This document shows, in pieces, positions 56,516-64,000 of a DNA stretch of 64,000 nt. The DNA comes from Kalmusia sp. IMI 367209. Its lineage: Eukaryota > Ascomycota > Dothideomycetes > Pleosporales > Didymosphaeriaceae. The stretch lies in the NCBI GenBank assembly GCA_027946365.1, contig JAPEUQ010000011.1, positions 186,001-250,000 on the forward strand. Direction: 5' to 3'. Within the stretch, counting starts at the first letter, position 1, and each line of letters begins with the position of its first letter. Below the pieces are notes generated by a model. The model worked only from the letters and a program-made list of their open reading frames with translations, made no database searches and was not told the origin of the DNA. The position numbers and the translations under genes were made by a program.

Positions 56516-58667
56516 CTATCGCATGCGCATCGATTTTGCCGGCGTCTTCAGCGCAAGAATTCTCTCTGCAGCCCGCTCAGCAGCGATGATTATAGCTGCA
56601 GACGGGTTGCCCGTTGTCATACCCGGGAAGATAGATGCATCGACGACGAACAAATTATCGGTACCATACACTTTCGTATCGAGATCAACGACAGCAGTGC
56701 CACCAGTCAGCCCGCTATCGGTGCCCATCTTATTGGACCCGGTCCAATGATTTGAGTTACGTGAAGCTGTCACAGCAGGTATCTACAAAGTATCAGTAGG
56801 AGCCTGTGAATTCTTATAAGAGACATAGAGACATACAGAATTGACGAAAGATGTCGAGCTCTGGTCCGCTGTAGGCGTGATCCAAGTCAAACCCTGGACC
56901 TTATTTAGCGCGCTTCTGATGAAGTCGATGCCCTGAATGACAGCTTCTTTGTCTGTAGCATTGCGCAGGTAAGGAGCAGTGGCGACCTGGGTGTTGAGTT
57001 GAGGCGTAATGGTCAAGCGACCGCGCGAGATGGCTCCGTTGCCGAGATATTGCGTGATAGTCATAGCGGCTGTAAATCATTAGATTAGCTTTATATTTAA
57101 GGGACAATCGTACTTTTTGTTCTGCCTTCAATACGCGCTTGCCACTGGACGTGGCGGGTAATTCCGTCTGATGGGGTGTGTTGTGTCCAAATCTGAGGGT
57201 ATGTGAGTATCTTTCCGTAATACACGGATATTATGTGCTTACGATAGGGCCAAGGTTGGGGGCAACCTGGGTCAGTATACCTGTTCTGTTATCTACGCAT
57301 TGTGTTAGCTCTGGGTCCAGGAACCTTGAATGCTAGACTTACTCAGATAGGCGTCTGCGTCGGCCTTGACAGGATTACTCCAGGCAGCGTAAAAGTCGTA
57401 AAAGACGATGTCCGGATGCGAGATTTGGATGTCGGTCTATATAACTGTGAGCGTTCTGCTCACCTATTAAGTTTCCGGTAAAGATGCACTTACACCAACG
57501 TGGTCGTCCAGGTTGTAGCCGACCGGAAGGTTGATCCATTGGTCTTGCGAGATCATGGTAGCTCCATCAGTCGAAGAACCTTTGACGACATTCAGCTGAT
57601 CGGTCGGGCCGATACCACCTAGGAAAATTTAGTGACTCTCTCAAAATACCCTTCAATACGTACTCCTGAACAAAAGCTTCGCTGAACCCATGGTGCCAGC
57701 AGCGACAATCACGCGGCCCGTTCCGGGGGTGACGTTGACAACACCAGACTTGCCAGGTGCTCCATTTAGGCATTCTAACTCGACACCAGTAACATGGCCC
57801 TTCGTTCTAACCAGTCTTCTGGCATTTGTGCTCGTATACAAGGTGAATTTGTCTTTGCGTGCATAAGCAGTCTCAAGATAGGTTCTCAGTGGGCCTTGCC
57901 TTTCTGCATGTTCGATAAAGAAAGTAGCATGTCCGTAGGTAAGATTCTTCTGGTCAGGGTAGTCATTAGGTTTGTCTAGCTGCTTGAATCCAGCAGCGTC
58001 TAGACCTTTTGTCACCCGGTCAAAGCCTTGCTGGAGATAAAGTTTACCGTCTGTAGAAGGGATGGTCGTCTAGATATCTGTCAACAAAGATACTTGTGCT
58101 TTTAAGCTGTATGCATACTCCGGGGATTCTCTGGAAGACCTTGTCGGTCGACTTTTGCATGTCGGTATTTTTCCACCCGTCTGGGAAGTTGCGATTCCAA
58201 TCATCGGGATGCGGCTTCCACCACAGTGCACTATTGACGGCAACACCGCCACCCAATACGCTGCCCAATATGTCAGATTATCGTTCCCGCTGAATGCTGG
58301 GGGTGCTGTCCCAGGCTTTAGGTACTTACCAGCCGGCCATAACGCCAGTGTCCGAGCAGGCAACGCCATTCCCATCAGCCCAAATCTGGTTGAATAGCCC
58401 TGGGACATCGAATCGAGTCAGGTTCGTCCCTTGGAGCCATGTCGGCTTCATAGTTCCATTGAATTTTCCGGTAGACAGCGGTCCCTTCTCAAGAAGCAAC
58501 ACCGTATGACCCGCCTCGCTCAAGCGATCCGCAATTGGAATGCCACCAGCACCGGATCCAATGACGATGTAATCATACGTTTTACTCGCATCGACGGTGG
58601 TACATTGCGCCTGGGTCAATTGGAACAATGACGCCGCTGCAGCGGCCAAAATGAGAGTTCGCGCCAT
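56516..58667 (-). CDS. Secreted GMC oxidoreductase, cellobiose-dehydrogenase-like flavodomain (577 aa)
   Basis: Nine exons in phase: 58330-58667, 58119-58260, 57664-58069, 57494-57618, 57343-57436, 57243-57292, 57114-57192, 56837-57069 and 56516-56782. Signal peptide (residues 1-20), then the FAD motif YIVIGSGAGGIPIADRL, the second GMC motif CVLGGGVAVNSALWW, GRVIVAAGTMGSAKLL, and the C-terminal SNHWTGSNKMGTDS with the catalytic-type His, then NLFVVDASIFPGMTTGNPSA. These match the dehydrogenase domain of cellobiose dehydrogenase-type (AA3_1-like) enzymes, but no haem or carbohydrate-binding domain is attached. It should oxidise an extracellular sugar or alcohol; acceptor and substrate are unknown. 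Confidence 0.9.
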
Positions 58668-60140
58668 TGTACGATCTGGATGAGGTCTTGAGATCTACAG
58701 CCGTGGCTAGTGAAGATATAAAATTCCTGCACCCCGGATTTTAAACGACGGCTCCAGGCGTTTGGTGGGGTCGAGCCGATCCTCCGGTGTCTGGAGCCGT
58801 GGGGATATTGCGTACGGCATTTAGCCACGCGCAGTATCCCAGCAATTGCGGCTATATAGTATCAGCTGAGCAGGTGGACCATTCAAAATTGGACTTCAGC
58901 CACAAGTACTTATTAAGTCTGTTTAAATAGAATAGCGAGCTTCCTTCGGTGGTCTCGTCCCCGCAGAATAAGGCGTCAGGTCGCTCGTGGGTTCATTTAA
59001 ATACAATGACCCGTAGAGCAGGATGCGAATGTTCAGAATGATAGGAGCCGGGACCAGAACGTGGAAATCGTTTACGTTTTCTTTAAGACTTGTATTGCCG
59101 ATCTGGAATCTTTTGTAATGATTCGAGAATCTTCAATTGAAGAGCCACTACAGATTCAGAAGTAGTCTGATCACGCCTCGTGATTATCAATTCTGATTTG
59201 TCAAGCTTTCTCATGCTCTCTTGACCTTCCGTGATAGTAGATAATCTTTGTTCTTCTGATACTGATTCCTAGTAGCGCACGTCAAAAAGGTTTTCATCAC
59301 AGAATTTTTAATGCAATACGAGCAACATGTTAGAACCAAAAGACTTTTTAGTCCCCTACAAGACTTTCATAGGAGAACTCGTGGAATCCAATTAACAGAA
59401 AGACCACAGCGCTATAGTAAGTATGAGGAGAAAGAGGTACTAGAAAAGCAAGTACCCTTAGCTGAACATTTGCCAAGAAGTGAATTGACCCGCGTTCCTC
59501 CGTTATGTCGCCGCTCTTGCCTATGCACTCCACAGTAACGGCAAATTTTCCCACTAATCTCATCTTATAATTCATGTCCACCATTCCAATGGTCACATCG
59601 TTTCGGTGAGGACGCCTCGCGTTGGGCTTCGATATGGAGAGCCACAATGCAGAGGCCGCTCGACCACCTCCTCCCTTAGCTCGTGAGCGCTTTGTGATAC
59701 TATTGTAAGTAAACATATTTAGCATACTGGCATTAAACTACGTAAAAGTATACCTAGGTAGGTATACATATTCAATACAGGCAGCAATAATAGCAGATGT
59801 CCCAATGTCCCTCATGCGCGACAACACGCTGCTTATATAATAAGCGTGGTTTGCTTTGCGCGCCACATAAAATGAATTGTATCGTGCCATAATCCCGCTC
59901 TTTATCCAGGTGTCAAAGGACTTGGGTACATTGCTGTGTGGGAACATGAATGAGAAACTGATAACCACTTTGAGTTCGGGACTGTGAGAGAAACCAAGTG
60001 AAGGCGGAGTGGACGACGGCGCGCGATCACTTGAATCACCGCTCCTGCTTCTCATAATGGATCTCGTTTGCTGAACTTTCCAGTCAGCTACTGTTGCTTT
60101 TGCGAACCTCTACGTCCAAGCTCTTACATTATCACAACGA
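58668..60140. other. Gene-poor spacer
   Basis: Upstream of the GMC gene. A 105-codon minus-strand frame at 59738-60055 and another at 59348-59725 were looked at; neither has a signal peptide, domain or clear coding bias. No gene is asserted. Confidence 0.45.
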
Positions 60141-60146
60141 CTAGGA

Positions 60147-61065
60147 GGAGATTGTAGTCACCAACATAAACGACTGTATTAACCTTCCAGAGGCTACCGA
60201 GCTAAAGTTCGAGATCAAACTCAACGATCGTCTCGTGAAGGAAGATACGTTCCTACTACGCCTCGCGAGCATGGACGGGAGTGTAGAGGAAGCGCATCTC
60301 TCTAGGTCAGCTTTTTGTTCTATATTGCAGGCGGATCCTACTCACCTTTCATAGGACCGAACAAAACCAGCGTGACTCACCTCTTCTGCGGCTACCGGCT
60401 GAGCTACGGAATAAGATATACGGCTACGTCTTCTATGATGCACCAATCTACCGCATCATCACGATGAAGGATAATTCCCATCGTAGCCTCATAATCGGGA
60501 GGCTAGGAATGCACTCGGCTTGTTAGGAGTCTGTCAACAGACATACGCAGAGACTAAAAAGCTACCATTCATGATGATCACTTACTGGCTCTCGGACTTC
60601 GAGACCTTTCAAGTCTGGAAAGATCTCATGTGCGTATGGATGTCAAATGGTGGACAAACGATAGGCAATGGGAACAAGAGCACTATCGAGCTTCTATCTC
60701 ACGGCGTAGCATCAATAGAAGCGGTAGGGCTCGAGCTTTGCAGCTGTCAGCTATCTCCATACCATTATCTATGGGCCGGAATGACAGTCGAGTCTATGGC
60801 CGACGCTCTTCGATCTCTACCACTACTCAACCGCGTTCAACTCCAAATGACTAATTGCGGCCCACGCACCTGTACTCGGTGGAGTGGGTTCATACTGTAT
60901 GACATAGATCCCCAACCCTGTGCCAACTTTACCCGACTCCTGAAGGGGGAGAGAGGGGCTGTCAAGACACTTGAAAGAGCAGCGAGTATGATCAACGAGA
61001 CACTGCCTCAGGTCCAAGTCGACACATATATGATCGAACCCATCGGTCAGGGTAGCACTACGTGA
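60147..61065 (+). pseudogene. F-box-like (DUF7730-type) protein remnant
   Basis: A first coding part (ending EEAHLSR at about 60307) joins by an in-phase intron (donor GTCAGC, acceptor CATAG at 60356) to TEQNQRDSPLLRLPAELRNK, an F-box-like motif. After IIGRL the frame must shift by one base to continue as LGLLGVCQQTYAETKKLPF and the 180-residue C-terminal part ending at 61065. No start codon fits upstream: the frame meets a TAG at about 60140. With no start and a frame break it looks like a decayed relative of the gene at 40565-42492. Family call rests on the LRLPAELRNKIY and CQQTYAET motifs. Confidence 0.5.
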
Positions 61066-61580
61066 AGTGCTTGCTTCATGGAAGAGGACGCTGAGATGAC
61101 TTGGCTTTTGTTCGAACAGGAATTTGTATTGGATCCAGGTCATCTTTCTCTATCTTCGTGAGCATGGCTTCGTTCGCTAGGATTTCAAGGACATTCAATG
61201 AGGGTTTGAGATGGTATCTCGCTACATCCAAGAGTAAAACCGAAATTGAAGAATGAAGACTCATTGGAAACGGATTCAACCCTCCAAACTGTTGTCATGT
61301 AACGGCAGTATTAGTGCTGCGCGGCGGTTATCCGCGGGCGGGGCAGTCAAGGATTGGCCACAAACTCTGCCACCAACCTCGGTCTTTAACCCAGTCTGGC
61401 ACGCTAACGCGCTCAAGCGGGGAGTTAACATGCAGGGTGCGATTACATACTCGCCGCCCCTCCAAAAAAATTACCAGTCTCTTTCAAAATGTGCCCTTCC
61501 CCAGAATCCCCACTTCGTCCCTCACTTGTATTTGTTTACCATTGAGCCGGCGTGAGGAATCACGCCCAAGGCAGTTCACC
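61066..61580. other. Intergenic, MFS promoter region
   Basis: Spacer upstream of the MFS transporter; no gene was seen. The MFS frame is open upstream of the chosen ATG, but that stretch is not protein-like. Confidence 0.5.
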
Positions 61581-63147
61581 ATGACAGCCGCAGAGGAGCA
61601 GCCACTGCTCGCATCCATCACCGAAAATCTCGAAGACGGACCAAAACACACGGGCGTGATCCTCGACTTTGAGAAAGGCGATGTTGAAAACCCCAGAGAA
61701 TGGCCTATGGCGTACAAGTGGGGCATGGTTGCGCTGCTGGCTTTCACGGCTTTCACTGTGTTCGTTACACAAGCTCGAACTTTTGGAACAAATGCTGACA
61801 TATCGACTAGGACGTTTACTTGTATCTCTGTTGTACCCGTCGCAAACAAGATTGTCTCAGAGCTCTCGGACGATACGGCTAGCCCTTCGACCAGCGCTCT
61901 CCTTGTCACCATCTGGGAGCTAGGAGAAGCTGCGGGCCCCCTGCTCATTGCGCCCCTCTCCGAGGTCTATGGTCGGTATCCCGTAATGAACGTGTGCAAC
62001 GTACTCTTTATCACGGCTTCTTTACTTGCTGCACGTAGCGAGAGCACGGCGCTGTTCATCGGCGCGCGAGCTCTGACCGGCGCCGCCGTAGCATCCAATG
62101 TCCTCAATCCCGCAATCATCGGCGACATCTTCGAGTCGGAGCAGCGCGGCTCAGCACTCAGTCTCGTCACGCTGGCTCCCCTAATTGGCGGCGCAATCGG
62201 CCCTGCGATCGGCGGTGCGATCGCGCAGACGCTGGGGTGGCGCTTCGTGCTGCTGATTGCGGCTGGATTGGCGGTGGCGTGCGAAGTCACCTTCCTGACG
62301 TGCTTCCGAGAGACGTACAAGATGGTCATTTTGAAGCGCAAGGTAGTCCACATCCAAGAGGACGCTGGCCAACATCCGGACCAACACACAGGAGAAGTTG
62401 CGGGTAATAAGTTGTGGTTTGCGATTACGCGTCCGTTCACGGTGCTCTTTGGGTCTGGCGTGCTGCTTGCGTTGAGCTTGTTTGGATCGGTCATGTTCAG
62501 CTTCTTTTACGTTATTAGTACGACGTTGCCAGATATTCTAGAGGATAAGTATGGTTTTACGCCGGCGCAGACGGGTTCATCGTTCATTTCATTCAGTAAG
62601 TTATACTTCATTCCATCGTTATGTAACATGCACTGACGTTTTACTAGGCATCGGATCGTTCATAAGCGTGCTTTTATGCAACTTCAGTCTCGATCGCATA
62701 TATATTCGCCTCCGCAAGGCGAACCCCAAAGGCCAAGGTCTTCCCGAGCACCGACTCCCGCTCACGCTGATAGGCGGAGTCACGCTTCCGCTATCCGTTT
62801 TGGCCTACGGTTGGATCGCGCACTTCCAACTGCCGGTTGTGTTTCTCCTCCTTTCTGTCGGCGTTATGGGTTTCACTCTCTTAATGGCCTTCGTGCCACT
62901 CTCTGCGTATGTCGTTGATGCGTGCGGACCATATTCTGCTTCTGCACTGACTGGCGTCATTGTATCGAGATGTCTTATGGGCACCTTCTTGCCTCTGAGT
63001 GCAGGACCACTGGCAGAAAACTTTGGATACGGGTGGGCTTTTACGCTGCTGAGTGCGTTAAGTTTGTGCTTGGCTCCAATTCCATTCCTAGTATTCCGGT
63101 ACGGAGAGAAGTGGCGTCAGGGATCAGAGTTCACGAGGGATGCTTAA
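61581..63147 (+). CDS. MFS transporter, DHA1-like drug/polyamine type (487 aa)
   Basis: Three exons in phase: 61581-61759, 61811-62595 and 62648-63147. The first intron is 51 nt with no in-frame stop; removing it restores AFTVTFTCISVVPVANKIV, the normal first helix. Further motifs: VTIWELGEAAGPLLIAPLSEVYGR (motif A region), GARALTGAAVASNVLNPAIIGDIF, RGSALSLVTLAPLIGGAIGP (motif C), and GWRFVLLIAAGLA. The C-terminal half has the other six helices. It is probably a plasma-membrane proton antiporter exporting drugs or polyamines. The gene looks intact. Confidence 0.88.
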
Positions 63148-63286
63148 AAAGTAGCCACGACTTGGATACGCATTATACGACGACACGACTTCAAGAGGTA
63201 GAAATCGTCGGTTTGCTTTATAATTCAAAGAAGTTATCCAGACCTCAACAAGAAACAAGACATGACAGCCACACAATCGCCTAAGT

Positions 63287-64000
63287 CTAGACATCACTAG
63301 CCTTTCCCTCGGTTCCCCTTCCACCAGCCTCATCATACTGCTTAAAGATAGTATCAAATTGCCTCGTCCTCACCACCGCATCCTCCAACGTCGGCCACAT
63401 TCTCCCCTCCTTAAACTCCCCTCTGCCGCCCTCAACCCACTCCGCAAACCTCTCATACAACTCCGCCACCCCTCTCGCTTTCACCGGCAACTCCCTCTGC
63501 CACCCTCCCAATCCCACTCCACAGCCCTCACCTCATCCGTCCCATGATGATGCACCTCGATCCTAACCGGATCCTCCAAAAACAAGTACTTCTCCCCCAT
63601 CTCCACCCTCACCTCACCCTTCTCCCCATTAATAATCCACTCCAGCCCAGGCCTCCCTCGAAATGGCGTCCCATGGCGAAACACGTGCGTCAACAGGGCG
63701 CCCGGAACAACACCTTCCCTGCCCCCAAGCCGGCCCTGCAAACTCAGCAAATCAGGCACATCCGTGTCCACTTCCCTCAGCGTCTCCCCCTCCTCCCCTA
63801 CGATCTTGATAACGGGCCGTTGGATCTGCATGTACGTTGCAAAATCTTGATACTCCCCCAGCACCTCGTGCACCCAGTCGAGACAGTGACCGTTCTCGAT
63901 GACAATCGGGTTCCCGCCGTGCCTCCTTTCTGCGAAGTACTGCATGCTCTCCGGCAGGGCGTCGCGCGGCAGCAGCGCGCCGTAGCAAAGGACGTGGGCG
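63287..64000 (-). CDS. Gfo/Idh/MocA-family oxidoreductase, C-terminal part (partial at edge; possible frame break)
   Basis: The gene enters from the right edge; the N-terminal Rossmann half is outside the window. Visible parts: GNPIVIENGHCLDWVHEVLGEY, LLTHVFRHGTPFRGRPGLEWIINGEKGEVRVE and a tail AELYERFAEWVEGGRGEFKEGRMWPTLEDAVVRTRQFDTI, typical of fungal GAL80-like oxidoreductases. The first frame stops at 63481 within EWDWEGGRGSCR. The family-like continuation (GWQRELPVKARG...) is one base out, as if a G were missing from the GGG run around 63503-63511. It ends at 63287. Either the gene has a frameshift or one base is wrong. Confidence 0.7.

Noticed and set aside
59348..60055. Two minus-strand frames of 105-125 codons upstream of the GMC gene
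   Set aside because: No signal peptide, domain, or splice support; they look like chance frames in the spacer.

Overview
The window is nuclear DNA of a filamentous ascomycete. Signs of this are short introns (about 48-150 nt, GT-AG, often with a CTAAC/CTAAT branch site near the acceptor), HET-domain genes, a hybrid histidine kinase, an RNA-dependent RNA polymerase, secreted small proteins and a GMC flavoenzyme. The gene mix resembles Dothideomycetes (Pleosporales-like), but that placement is inference. Most gene models below are spliced by hand. Each splice junction was checked for reading phase, and the phase totals close for nearly all of them.

Layout. 1-5.1 kb: two related HET-domain genes in head-to-head orientation flank a tiny spliced gene for a secreted 77-residue peptide. 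5.7-7.4 kb: F-box-like plus ankyrin-like protein. 8.1-13.3 kb: hybrid histidine kinase (8 exons) and a cytochrome P450. 14-19 kb: a conserved housekeeping block with a mitochondrial fission protein MTFP1 homologue, divergent from ATP synthase subunit k, then a monopolin Csm1/Pcs1 subunit and an SDR. 19.9-25.2 kb: phenol-hydroxylase-type FAD monooxygenase, monocarboxylate-type MFS transporter, six-cysteine secreted protein. 25.8-33.9 kb: F-box/LRR-like protein, RNA-dependent RNA polymerase, broken cysteine-rich secreted gene. 34.7-38.2 kb: Hrq1-type helicase. 38.2-42.5 kb: degenerate stretch and a damaged F-box-like gene. 42.8-51.4 kb: type II membrane protein with a repeated Cys module, PrpF-family isomerase, NmrA-like reductase, unknown protein. 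52.1-58.7 kb: third HET protein, secreted Asp-box propeller, secreted GMC oxidoreductase. 58.7-64 kb: damaged F-box-like gene, DHA1-type MFS transporter, and the C-terminal part of a Gfo/Idh/MocA oxidoreductase running off the right edge.

The most striking pattern is that the conserved genes are intact, including the 8-exon kinase, the 9-exon GMC gene, the helicase, Csm1, MTFP1 and ATP19. Six or seven mostly accessory genes each carry one apparent single-base frame break, often in a short G or T run: the left HET gene, the monocarboxylate transporter, the RNA polymerase, a secreted protein, two F-box-like genes and the Gfo/Idh/MocA gene. Either these are real decay events in accessory genes or they are homopolymer errors in the assembly; reads or transcripts would settle it.

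The best candidate for an undescribed system is the HET - secreted peptide - HET cluster at the left edge. The duplicated-module membrane protein at 42.9-45.1 kb is the most distinctive unannotated protein architecture. Functions are inferred from family motifs, not from searches.
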